From positions 62,001 through 126,000 of the forward strand of contig CAMGZM010000002.1 in the NCBI GenBank assembly GCA_946183145.1: DNA of 64,000 nucleotides, given 5' to 3'. How positions within the stretch are numbered: position 1 is the stretch's first letter; every line of letters starts with the position of its first letter. The position numbers were made by a program, and so were the translations under genes. The notes below the pieces were generated by a model. That model was given only the letters and a program-made list of their open reading frames with translations. It searched no databases and had not been told where the DNA came from. The DNA is from an uncultured Fretibacterium sp. (GTDB lineage Bacteria; Synergistota; Synergistia; Synergistales; Aminobacteriaceae). Below, in pieces: positions 53,298 to 61,595 of the stretch.

Positions 53298-54446
53298 ATG
53301 GCAGGAAATATCCCGGCCGTAAGTTATAAATTGCCCGTGAGAATCGCACACATAATAGGCAAGATGCAGAACGGAGGAGTCGAAGCCGTTGTGATGAATT
53401 ACTACAGGAATATTGACCGCACAAAGATACAATATGACTTCATTATAGACTCTGACTCATCAAATCCCGTATTGCAGGACGAAATAGAATCACTCGGCGG
53501 AAAAGTCATAACGATTCCCCCGTACCAGAAGCCAGTCTCATATCACAAAGCACTGTACAAACTTTTCACGGAAAACAATTACCCGCTTGCATATTCCCAT
53601 CTTAATACGCTTTCAGTATTTCCCCTTTTTGCGGCATGGAAGGCAGGAATCCCGATCCGGGTCGCGCACAATCACAGCACAGCCGGAAAAGGACGCGGCG
53701 AGACAAAACGCAACATGATGAAGTACACTTTGAGGCCGTTCGCAAAAGTTTTCCCGACTCATTTCTGCGCGTGTTCAGAATATGCAGGAAGATGGCTTTT
53801 CGGCAAAAGGGCAATGGACTCCGGGCGCGTAAGAGTCTGGCCTAACGCAATAGACACAGAACGATTCGCATATAATGAGCGAGTCCGCAATGATATCCGA
53901 ATGAAGCTGAATCTGACGGGAAAATTCGTAATCGGCCATGCAGGAAGATTTGTTCACGTAAAGAATCATGATTTCCTGATGGATATATTCTCTGAGATTC
54001 GCAAAAGGCGTGAAAACTCTGTGCTTCTTCTTGCGGGGGACGGGCCATTGTTCAACATGTTCAGGGACAAAGTGAAATCTGCCGGATTAAGTGAGAGCGT
54101 TATATTTTTGGGAAGCGTTCACGACATGGAGAAATATTATCAGGCAATGGACGTATTTATATTTCCGAGCCTTTACGAGGGCTTAGGGATGGCGGCGGTT
54201 GAGGCTCAAATTTCCGGGCTTCCTGTTATTGCATCTACTGAACTTCCTGTTGAAGCAAAAATTTGTGATAACTTTCACTTTATGCCGCTGAGAGATTCTG
54301 CGGTTCGATGGGCTGAAGAGGCACTGAAAATTTCAGACGGCCATGTGAGGCGCGATATGAGTCAGTATGCGCGCAACGCAGGATTTGACATCAAGACTCA
54401 GGCTGAAAAGTTATCCGATTGGTATTGCTCACTTCTCGGAATATAG
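53298..54446 (+). CDS. GT4-family glycosyltransferase
   Basis: The product of about 382 residues has a GT-B fold: RIAHIIGKMQNGGVEAVVMN at the start (nucleotide-sugar enzymes of the EpsF type), VWPNAIDTERF, VIGHAGRFVHVKNHDFLM, LLLAGDGP, VIFLGSVHDMEKYYQAMDVFIFPSLYEGLGMAAVEAQ, where the EGLG..AVEA block binds the sugar nucleotide. I prefer the ATG at 53298 to the TTG at 53292. It probably builds an exopolysaccharide or O-antigen; a Wzz-like gene lies 2.6 kb away, but no full sugar cluster is here. Confidence 0.9.
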   Translation: MAGNIPAVSYKLPVRIAHIIGKMQNGGVEAVVMNYYRNIDRTKIQYDFIIDSDSSNPVLQDEIESLGGKVITIPPYQKPVSYHKALYKLFTENNYPLAYSHLNTLSVFPLFAAWKAGIPIRVAHNHSTAGKGRGETKRNMMKYTLRPFAKVFPTHFCACSEYAGRWLFGKRAMDSGRVRVWPNAIDTERFAYNERVRNDIRMKLNLTGKFVIGHAGRFVHVKNHDFLMDIFSEIRKRRENSVLLLAGDGPLFNMFRDKVKSAGLSESVIFLGSVHDMEKYYQAMDVFIFPSLYEGLGMAAVEAQISGLPVIASTELPVEAKICDNFHFMPLRDSAVRWAEEALKISDGHVRRDMSQYARNAGFDIKTQAEKLSDWYCSLLGI

Positions 54447-54450
54447 CCGC

Positions 54451-54494
54451 AAAAAAACGGGCTGTGCATTTTCACACAACCCGCTTGATTTTTT
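54451..54494. terminator. bidirectional terminator between glycosyltransferase and HMA genes
   Basis: CGGGCTGTG (near 54458) pairs with CACAACCCG (ending near 54484); T-runs follow on both strands (TTTTTT on plus, GTTTTTTT on minus). Confidence 0.8.
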
Positions 54495-54503
54495 CTGTTA
54501 CTG

Positions 54504-54719
54504 TTACGCCGCTTCTATCTTGCTGACATCGTAACCAGCTTCATCAATTGCCGCGATTATCGCCGTGTCCGCAACATCATTCGACATTGTGATTACCGCC
54601 GTGTTGGTGTCGAGGCTAACTTCTGCTGACGTAACACCGTTGAGTCCTTCAAGAGCTTCTTTCACATGAGCGACGCATTTCTCACAGCCCATTCCTACAA
54701 CGTGAATTACTTTCTTCAT
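54504..54719 (-). CDS. heavy-metal-associated (HMA) domain protein, CopZ-like
   Basis: The 71-residue product is a single HMA domain: the metal-binding GMGCEKC (residues 9-15) and the ferredoxin-like fold pattern ending IDEAGYDV. Such proteins carry copper or other soft metals. It lies 11 bases after the cstA stop, so the two are probably one operon. No copper ATPase is adjacent. Confidence 0.9.
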   Translation of the reverse strand: MKKVIHVVGMGCEKCVAHVKEALEGLNGVTSAEVSLDTNTAVITMSNDVADTAIIAAIDEAGYDVSKIEAA

Positions 54720-54730
54720 GATTTCGTCCT

Positions 54731-56242
54731 CTACTCTGCTTTGCGGTAAGTTGTGAAGCAGAAAATCAGCGCGAATAATATTGCGACTCCGATTCCGATT
54801 CCGTAAGCAAGAGTCCTGTCAAGCATCAAGTAGCACTCAGGAGCAATGCAGAAGTATGTTACGCTGACCGCTGACATGAATGTAGCCGGGATTGCGGCCA
54901 TGAGGCTTGAACCCTTGCTGACGTTCCTGCAGAGATACACCGCGCCAGCCCATAAAGCTATCATTGCGAGAGTCTGATTCGACCATGAGAAATAACGCCA
55001 TACGATTCCGTAATCAAGGAACGAAATTGCATAGCCCGCCGCGAGTAACGGAACTGCAAGAAGGAGTCTCGGCGCCATTCCCTTCTGGTCAATCTTGAAC
55101 CAGTCAGCGAGGGTCAATCTTGCGCTTCTGAATGCCGTATCACCTGACGTAATCGGACATGCAACAACGCCCAATAACGCGAGAATACTTCCTACAGGCC
55201 CTAAGAGTCCTACAGAGATCTGATATACGCTCGTTGAGTTTCCTCCGCCTACCGCAAGAAGTCCCGCTGTCGAAAATCCGCCGTCTGTCGCATTGTAGAA
55301 CGCAATACCCGCGCTTGCCCAAATCAACGCGATAATTCCTTCAGCGACCATTGCGCCGTAAAACACGAATCTTCCCTGACGCTCTGACGTTAAGCAGCGT
55401 GCCATTAACGGCGACTGCGTGGCGTGGAATCCCGAAATCGCTCCGCAAGCTACCGTGATGAACATTAACGGCCATATAGGCATCGAGTCCGCTTTAGGGT
55501 GCATGTTGTAGAGGCCTTCCCAAAGCTCAATCATCGGTTTTGTTCCGTTGATATGATTCATGACTGTTACGCCGCCGATTCCGATTGCCATGAATATCAA
55601 GCAAAGCCCGAAAACGGGATAAATCTTGCCGATAACTTTATCGATTGGGAGCAATGTTGCGAGGAAGTAATAGATGAGAATTACGACCGTGAGAATCTTT
55701 GTCCATTCCCCGGCAGTATAGCCCAATGCAGTAGCAGGAGCACCGGCAGCAGCAGCACCAACAGCGCCGCTTGTACCCTGAGTCACCATCAGCGCGAGAA
55801 GTCCGGCAGGCCCTACCATGAAGACGACTCCAACCATAACGAGAAGCACGACAGAGAAGAGTCTCATTACCTGAAGCATGAAGCCTCCGAGATATTTCCC
55901 GGTGATCTCTGATACGCTCGCTCCGTCATTCCTCACTGAGAGCATACCGACGAGATAATCATGAACAGCTCCGGCGAAAATCGTACCGAAAACTATCCAC
56001 AAATAGACCTGAGGCCCCCAGATTGCTCCCGTCAACGCGCCGAATATAGGCCCAAGTCCCGCGATGTTCAGAAGCTGAATCAGGAACGCACGACCCGCCG
56101 AAATAGGCACGAAGTCTACGCCGTCAGGATGAGCTACGCACGGTGTAGGGTTGTCTGTCGGTGCAAAAATCTTGTCGACAATTGCGCCGTAAATCATATA
56201 GCCAAGCACAAGAATCACAAGGCCGCCTAAAAATGAATACAT
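54731..56242 (-). CDS. cstA: carbon starvation protein CstA (peptide/pyruvate transporter family)
   Basis: The product of about 503 residues is a CstA-family membrane protein with many helices: LQLLNIAGLGPIFGALTGA-type segment, GAVHDYLVGMLSVRNDG, FHATQSPLMARCL, and SGDTAFRSARLTLAD, all family signatures. CstA members import pyruvate or peptides. I chose the ATG at 56242; the frame extends to 56320, but the extra residues are not family-like. It faces the divergent racemase gene and precedes the HMA gene. Confidence 0.92.
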   Translation of the reverse strand: MYSFLGGLVILVLGYMIYGAIVDKIFAPTDNPTPCVAHPDGVDFVPISAGRAFLIQLLNIAGLGPIFGALTGAIWGPQVYLWIVFGTIFAGAVHDYLVGMLSVRNDGASVSEITGKYLGGFMLQVMRLFSVVLLVMVGVVFMVGPAGLLALMVTQGTSGAVGAAAAGAPATALGYTAGEWTKILTVVILIYYFLATLLPIDKVIGKIYPVFGLCLIFMAIGIGGVTVMNHINGTKPMIELWEGLYNMHPKADSMPIWPLMFITVACGAISGFHATQSPLMARCLTSERQGRFVFYGAMVAEGIIALIWASAGIAFYNATDGGFSTAGLLAVGGGNSTSVYQISVGLLGPVGSILALLGVVACPITSGDTAFRSARLTLADWFKIDQKGMAPRLLLAVPLLAAGYAISFLDYGIVWRYFSWSNQTLAMIALWAGAVYLCRNVSKGSSLMAAIPATFMSAVSVTYFCIAPECYLMLDRTLAYGIGIGVAILFALIFCFTTYRKAE

Positions 56243-56344
56243 GAAAAATTTTTCTCCCTTCTGAAAAATATGGTAGTATGTGAGAAATTTTATTCCATTC
56301 ATGAATTTAATCAAGCGCAAACATCAAAAGGAGGCGTAAATTTT

Positions 56345-57049
56345 ATGTCAGCATGTCCTGAAAAAGTTTTAGGCGTATTGGGCGGAATGGGTCCGGCTGC
56401 GTGCGCTGAATTTCTCCGCATATTAGCCCGCGACTGCCCCGCAGAAAATGACTCACAGCACCCGAAAATCATCATGCTTTCAGATCCTGAGACTCCCGAC
56501 AGAAGCGACGGACTTATGGGACTCGGCCCTGATCCTCTGCCCGTCATCCGAAGAAATTTATTGCAGCTCGTCAAATGGGGGGCTGATGTTCTCGCAGTTC
56601 CGTGCAACACCGCGCATTACTTCATAGACCGCTTCAGGGATGAATTGCCCGTGCCATTGATACACATCGTTGAAGCTACTGTGAACGCCGCAAAGGAATT
56701 GAGTCGGGGTAATTGCTCGTGGCTTCTTGCGACAGACGGGACTCAGAAGAGCATGATTTACCCCGAATGCGCGCAGAGAATGAGCTATCATTTTCTCAAG
56801 CCCTCACCGAGTCAGCAGGAGCGAGTCCAATTATGTGTGAGAAAAGTTAAAGCCGGAGAAATGAAAACGGCGGGCGAAATAATGAATGACGTTGTGCGTG
56901 AATTATGGCGCGAACGTGATGTGCCTGTTACGATGGGCTGTACTGAATTGCCGCTTGCTTATGCTGTTTCGGGACTCCCGGACGAAAAACAGGTTTCGAG
57001 CCTAAAGGCGTTAAGTGATGCGTGTATCAATGTGCTTTACGGCGGCTAA
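56345..57049 (+). CDS. aspartate/glutamate racemase family protein
   Basis: The 234-residue product has VLGVLGGMGPAACAEFLR, the first catalytic Cys in AVPCNTAHYF and the second in VTMGCTELPLAY, the two-base, cofactor-free racemase pattern. HIVEATVNAA and LATDGTQKSMIYPE fit the aspartate racemase (RacX-like) subgroup. I chose the ATG at 56345, preceded by AAGGAGG. It may supply D-amino acids to the wall or turn over aspartate; substrate not determined. Confidence 0.9.
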   Translation: MSACPEKVLGVLGGMGPAACAEFLRILARDCPAENDSQHPKIIMLSDPETPDRSDGLMGLGPDPLPVIRRNLLQLVKWGADVLAVPCNTAHYFIDRFRDELPVPLIHIVEATVNAAKELSRGNCSWLLATDGTQKSMIYPECAQRMSYHFLKPSPSQQERVQLCVRKVKAGEMKTAGEIMNDVVRELWRERDVPVTMGCTELPLAYAVSGLPDEKQVSSLKALSDACINVLYGG

Positions 57050-57058
57050 TGCTATAAT
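57050..57058 (+). promoter_or_regulatory. extended -10 promoter of Wzz-like gene
   Basis: TGC-TATAAT (57050-57058) starts right after the racemase stop, 39 bases before the ATG at 57097. Confidence 0.55.
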
Positions 57059-57096
57059 CAGCGGAAAATTTCACATGAAGGGATTTGATTCAACAC

Positions 57097-58260
57097 ATGC
57101 CGTATGAAGACGAACAAGAGTTATCACTGCTTGACATATGGAGCATATTATGGAGGAGAAAAGGATTAATTTTTCTGCTTACGTTTCTTTTCGGGGCGGC
57201 TGCTACAATTTATGCGTTCACAGCCCCGTTCATTTACAGGGGGGAAAGCAAGGTTCTTCCTCCCGGGAGCAGAAGCGGCGGTTTAATGGCGCAGCTTGGA
57301 GGAATTGCGGATTTCATGGGGTTCTCAAGCGCGAGTTCAGGCGGGCAGATGTTAATAGGCGTTTTGAAAAGCAACAGTGTAGTTGATGCTGTAATCAAAA
57401 AGTTTAACCTTGAGGAATATTACGAGGAGGAAATACGGCTTCACCTGAGGCGGACTGTGCTTGGCAACCTTGAAGCGACAGAAGACAGAGAAAGCGGAGT
57501 CGTTACGATAGCATATCTCGATGAAGACCCGAAGAAAGCTGCTGACATAGCGAATGAATTTGTTGACCAGCTTCAAGCAAAGATGAGGGATATGTCATAC
57601 AAAGACGCGCTTGAACGGCGTGAATTTTTCGAGAATCAGCTGAAACAGGCAGAAGAGCAGTTACACGACGCAGAACAGGACATGATGAAATATCAGCAGA
57701 ACAGCGGAGTACTTTCGCTTGGTTCACAGACAGCCTCACTTCTCGGATCAATAGCTTCACTCAGGAATCAGATTGCCGCGAAAAACGTAGAAATCTCATC
57801 GCTCGCAAGCTATGCCCGTGAAGATAATCCCCGTCTCAAACTCGCGCGTTCACAGCTTGATGCCATGACTAAAGAGCTTCACAGGCTTGAGGAAGAACAG
57901 AAGCGCACAGAAAGACGGCAGGGAAGAGTCCTCTCAGGGGATATTCTTTCCTCGCTTGGGAATGTCCCGGAACTCAGTGTTGAGTATATGCGCCGTGACC
58001 GTAACTTGAGATTCGCAAACGTGAAATATGATACGATGCTGAGGCAGTACGAGAACGCAAAACTTTCTGAGGCAAGCGACTTCTCAACAGTTCAGATAAT
58101 AGACCGCGCAACCCCGCCCGACTGGAAATATAAACCGCGCCGCGCAGTAATCATGATTATCGGCACAGTGATGGGCTTTTCTCTGGGAGTTTTCATAGCG
58201 TTCATAACAGCCCACATAAAAGCCGTAAAAGAATCCCGCGATGATTATTACGACGATTAA
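57097..58260 (+). CDS. Wzz/chain-length determinant-like polysaccharide protein
   Basis: The product of about 387 residues has the Wzz plan: a short cytosolic start, a helix near 23-43 (LIFLLTFLFGAAATIYAF), a periplasmic region with LTGL-like APFIYRGESKVLPP and long coiled coils (about 165-280), and a C-terminal helix (about 345-368) preceded by ATPPDWKYKPRRAV, the Pro-rich family motif. It sets polysaccharide chain length or acts in export. The start may be the ATG at 57097 or a TTG at 57085. It is not fused to a tyrosine kinase domain. Confidence 0.88.
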   Translation: MPYEDEQELSLLDIWSILWRRKGLIFLLTFLFGAAATIYAFTAPFIYRGESKVLPPGSRSGGLMAQLGGIADFMGFSSASSGGQMLIGVLKSNSVVDAVIKKFNLEEYYEEEIRLHLRRTVLGNLEATEDRESGVVTIAYLDEDPKKAADIANEFVDQLQAKMRDMSYKDALERREFFENQLKQAEEQLHDAEQDMMKYQQNSGVLSLGSQTASLLGSIASLRNQIAAKNVEISSLASYAREDNPRLKLARSQLDAMTKELHRLEEEQKRTERRQGRVLSGDILSSLGNVPELSVEYMRRDRNLRFANVKYDTMLRQYENAKLSEASDFSTVQIIDRATPPDWKYKPRRAVIMIIGTVMGFSLGVFIAFITAHIKAVKESRDDYYDD

Positions 58261-58267
58261 GCGAAAA

Positions 58268-58305
58268 ATTTTCCCCCCGGCATAAAACACCAGGGGGATT
58301 TTTTT
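58268..58305. terminator. bidirectional terminator between Wzz-like gene and comM
   Basis: TCCCCC (near 58272) pairs with GGGGGA (near 58293) and a T-run of seven follows on the plus strand. The flank on the minus strand is also T-rich (AAAATTTTTCGC). The two genes converge. Confidence 0.75.
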
Positions 58306-58311
58306 GTGTCT

Positions 58312-59817
58312 TTACCTTCCTGACTGCTGGCGGTAATTTAATGCTTCAGCGACATGTTTTTTCTGCAAGTCTTCATCACCGGCAAGATCCGCAATAGTCC
58401 TCGAAACTTTAAGCACTCTGCTCATTCCGCGCCCGGACAAGTTGAATCTCGCGGCGGCTTTTGCCAGAAATGAGCGTGTATCGTCGTCAAGAGTCAAACA
58501 TCTTTTCACTAACTTTTCGGGTATTTCAGCGTTGCACGTGTAGCCGTATTCCTTCCAGCGTTCAATCTGAATATTTCTCGCATTGATTACGCGTTTTCGT
58601 ATTGACGCGCTCGGCTCTGATGACATGCCTTTGTTGTCGAGCGACAATAATTCTTCAGGCGTTAATTTCGGCACGGCTATTTGTAGGTCAATCCTGTCCA
58701 TGATAGGCCCGGAAAGTTTGCGTTTGTAGCGTTCAATCTCGTACTGTGAACATTTGCAGGGTGTTACGGGGTCTCCGAGATAACCGCACGCACATGGATT
58801 AGCCGCAAGAATCAGCAGCACACGCGAAGGATATGTTACCGAACCTGAAGCGCGGCTCACAACTATTTGGCCGTCCTCAATCGGTGCGCGCAGACTCTCG
58901 GTCAAATCCCGGTGAAACTCTGTATACTCATCAAGGAACAAAACTCCTCTGTGAGCAAGTGAGACTTCACCCGGGCGCAAGTCAAAACCTCCTCCGCAAA
59001 TTGACACAGTGCTTGCTGTGAAATGTACTGTCCTGAAGGGGCGAGTCCTTCCCGGCTCCGGCTTCATTCCCAAAGTACTGCGTACTAAGAGAGTCTCTAC
59101 AAGTTCGTCATCAGTGAGAGGGGGCAAAATTCCGGCGATAGCTTTTGCGATTAGAGTCTTGCCGCTTCCGGGAGAACCTACAAGCAACAAATTGTGATGG
59201 CCTGCCGCGGCAATTTCTGCTGCTCTTTTTGCCTGCATTTGTCCTTTTATGTCTGCGAAATCAGGATCAGCGTTAATCTTTGCTTCCGGGATATATGCGG
59301 GCGGCAACGGGCGGGGCTTTTCTTCCCCCTTAAGCATCATTACGAGTTCGGACAAATTATCAGCGCAATATGCTTCGACTCCCTGAACTAACGCGACTTC
59401 CTCGGCATTTTCTGACGGGATATAGAGCGGTATATTCTTCTGACGCGCAAGAAACGCGGCCGGAACAGCTCCACGCACGCGCCGTAACCGTCCGTCAAGC
59501 GCAAGTTCTCCCATGTATAACGCCTTGGGACATTGCTTCAACGCGCCCATAGCCGAAATCATTCCCAGCGCAATCGGCAAATCAAGCAATGCGCCTTCTT
59601 TGGGTATGTCAGCGGGAGCAAGGTTGACGGAAATTCTGCCCTTGAGATTCAGTCCCAATGACTTCAGAGCAGACCTTACGCGCTCCTTTGACTCTCTCAC
59701 GGCTGTATCAGGCATTCCGACAATGTTCACCGCAAAAAGCCCCCCGGTGATTTCTACCTCTACTTCAACCGGGATTGCCTCCATTCCCCTTAACGTTACG
59801 CCGGGTATACCGCTCAT
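58312..59817 (-). CDS. comM: ComM/YifB-family AAA+ protein (Mg chelatase-like)
   Basis: ComM is an AAA+ helicase acting in branch migration during natural transformation in some bacteria. The product of about 501 residues starts [21 protein letters not shown] and has [19 protein letters not shown], Walker A ([15 protein letters not shown]), Walker B ([11 protein letters not shown]), the [24 protein letters not shown] block and a C-terminal [17 protein letters not shown] helical domain. I chose the ATG at 59817 because GGAG lies upstream and it overlaps the dedA stop by ATGA. With an octamer enriched in the window, a link to uptake is worth testing. Confidence 0.93.
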   Translation of the reverse strand: MSGIPGVTLRGMEAIPVEVEVEITGGLFAVNIVGMPDTAVRESKERVRSALKSLGLNLKGRISVNLAPADIPKEGALLDLPIALGMISAMGALKQCPKALYMGELALDGRLRRVRGAVPAAFLARQKNIPLYIPSENAEEVALVQGVEAYCADNLSELVMMLKGEEKPRPLPPAYIPEAKINADPDFADIKGQMQAKRAAEIAAAGHHNLLLVGSPGSGKTLIAKAIAGILPPLTDDELVETLLVRSTLGMKPEPGRTRPFRTVHFTASTVSICGGGFDLRPGEVSLAHRGVLFLDEYTEFHRDLTESLRAPIEDGQIVVSRASGSVTYPSRVLLILAANPCACGYLGDPVTPCKCSQYEIERYKRKLSGPIMDRIDLQIAVPKLTPEELLSLDNKGMSSEPSASIRKRVINARNIQIERWKEYGYTCNAEIPEKLVKRCLTLDDDTRSFLAKAAARFNLSGRGMSRVLKVSRTIADLAGDEDLQKKHVAEALNYRQQSGR

Positions 59818-60425
59818 GATTTGCGCCTTCTCCTGATGTAGAGAATATATCCTCCTGCAATCAGCACAGCGAGTCCGACACATGCAAGCGTTATCACATG
59901 CAGATATTCTTTCAGCAAGTCTTGATGTTCACCGAGAAGATAGCCCGCGAATGTCAGAACTATAACCCACGCGCCCGCCCCGATTGTCGTGAAGAGCATA
60001 AATGTTTTCATCGGCATACGCGCAATCCCCGCAGGAAGTGAGATATACTGACGGATTACAGGCAGCAATCTTCCTACGAGCGTGCTTACATGGCCGTGTT
60101 TCTGAAAAAATTTGTCGGCTTTGTCGATTGATTCCTCTGAGATGAAGAAATATTTTCCGTACTTCAGCAATAACGGCCGGCCTAACTTCACCGCAAGCCA
60201 GTAATTGAACAGCGCGCCCAATAAACTCCCGGCAATACCTGCAAGAAGAACGAGCGTTAAAGACATTTCACCTTTCCACGCCAAATAACCCGCCGGGGGC
60301 ATGACAACTTCACTGGGAAAAGGGAAAAAAGACGATTCAAGGAACATCAGCGATACAATGCCGGTATAGCCCATTCTGCCAATGGTATCAACAAGCCATG
60401 CAGTGAGCGCGCTAAGTATGTGCAT
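59814..60425 (-). CDS. DedA-family membrane protein
   Basis: The 203-residue product has the DedA (SNARE-associated/PF09335) plan: [21 protein letters not shown], the [21 protein letters not shown] segment, [20 protein letters not shown], and several membrane helices. DedA proteins act in lipid flipping and membrane homeostasis. It overlaps glpX by one base and comM by 4 bases. Specific substrate unknown. Confidence 0.9.
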   Translation of the reverse strand: MHILSALTAWLVDTIGRMGYTGIVSLMFLESSFFPFPSEVVMPPAGYLAWKGEMSLTLVLLAGIAGSLLGALFNYWLAVKLGRPLLLKYGKYFFISEESIDKADKFFQKHGHVSTLVGRLLPVIRQYISLPAGIARMPMKTFMLFTTIGAGAWVIVLTFAGYLLGEHQDLLKEYLHVITLACVGLAVLIAGGYILYIRRRRKS

Positions 60426-61447
60426 CAGAGTCCAAGCTCCTCTTTTACTGACGGATCATAGGCGATATTCCCGCCCATTTCCTCAAGTTTTTTCTGTGAA
60501 TGAGTCGCTGATATGAATCGTATTGTCCCTGAGCTGCTCCTCATGCAAAGAGAACTCGTCTCAATATGCGCGCCGTGATAATGTACCCCGCGCAATAAAT
60601 CACCGTCAGAACCTCCCGCCGCCGCAAAAAATACATTATCGCTCTTCACAAGATCGTCAATCGTCAAGACTGTATCACGTGTCAATCCGCGCTCTTTTGC
60701 CCGCGCTTCATCGTCATCATTCCTGAAATATGGCTGGCACTGCATGTTAGCATCAAGGCACTTCATAGCGCACGCAGTAATCACAGCTTCAGGAGATCCG
60801 CCGATTCCGAGAAGTATATCTGCTGTCTCATGGCCGGGCAGACTCGTCATCAACGCGCCAGCTACATCACCGTCACCAATGAGCCGGACTCTTGCACCCA
60901 TTTTCCTGACGCGCTGAAGTATATCGTTGTTTCTCGGACGGTCAAGCATTACAACAGTAGTCTCTTCTATCTTTTTGCCTTTTGCTTTTGCTACGATTCT
61001 CACGTTAAATTCTATTGGTGCTTGAATGTCGATATATCCGGCTGCCTCAGGGCCTGTAACAATTTTGTTGAGGTAGAATAGATTATCAGGGCTGAACATT
61101 GAGCCTCTCGGAGCCGCGGCGATTACGCTTATTGCGCCGTCCTGCCCTTGCGCCATTAATCGAGTCCCGTCTATAGGGTCAACAGCTATATCAACTTCAG
61201 GGCCTTCACCTGTTCCGACTTCCTCGCCGTTGAAGAGCATGGGAGCTTCATCCTTTTCACCCTCGCCGATAACTACAACGCCTTTCATCGCGACTCCGTG
61301 CAAAACGTAGCGCATAGCCTCAACTGCAGCGCGGTCAACCTCGTTTTTGTCGCCGAGTCCGAACCAACGCCCCGAAGCCATAACAGCAGCTTCAGCAGAA
61401 CGCACTAACTCCATAGCAAGATTCTTGTCCTGTGCGAACAATGCCAT
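60425..61447 (-). CDS. glpX: class II fructose-1,6-bisphosphatase GlpX
   Basis: GlpX removes the 1-phosphate of fructose-1,6-bisphosphate in gluconeogenesis. The 340-residue product has [19 protein letters not shown], the metal-binding [40 protein letters not shown] and a C-terminal [14 protein letters not shown], all GlpX signatures. A GGAG-like site (CGGAGGG) precedes the ATG. It is first in the glpX-dedA-comM run. Confidence 0.94.
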   Translation of the reverse strand: MALFAQDKNLAMELVRSAEAAVMASGRWFGLGDKNEVDRAAVEAMRYVLHGVAMKGVVVIGEGEKDEAPMLFNGEEVGTGEGPEVDIAVDPIDGTRLMAQGQDGAISVIAAAPRGSMFSPDNLFYLNKIVTGPEAAGYIDIQAPIEFNVRIVAKAKGKKIEETTVVMLDRPRNNDILQRVRKMGARVRLIGDGDVAGALMTSLPGHETADILLGIGGSPEAVITACAMKCLDANMQCQPYFRNDDDEARAKERGLTRDTVLTIDDLVKSDNVFFAAAGGSDGDLLRGVHYHGAHIETSSLCMRSSSGTIRFISATHSQKKLEEMGGNIAYDPSVKEELGL

Positions 61448-61492
61448 GATAAATTTTCCCTCCGTGATAAATATTTTTGTGTGATGAGCCTG

Positions 61493-61498
61493 ATTATA
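61493..61498 (-). promoter_or_regulatory. -10 box of glpX-dedA-comM operon
   Basis: A TATAAT on the minus strand (61498 down to 61493) lies about 46 bases before the glpX ATG. The -35 is weak. Confidence 0.45.
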
Positions 61499-61522
61499 TC
61501 CTAAACAGGATTATATTTGCAG

Positions 61523-61561
61523 AAAAAAAACAGGGCGGGAGTTTGTGAATTTCTCCTGCCC
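61523..61561 (-). terminator. rho-independent terminator of LRR protein gene
   Basis: GGGC-x-GGAG (61533-61541) pairs with CTCC-x-GCCC; on the minus strand the stem is followed by TTTTTTTT (61530 down to 61523). It ends the gene that stops at 61596 and separates it from glpX. Confidence 0.8.
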
Positions 61562-61595
61562 CGGTGATTTATGCTTTGTGTTTGCTGCTTATGAA

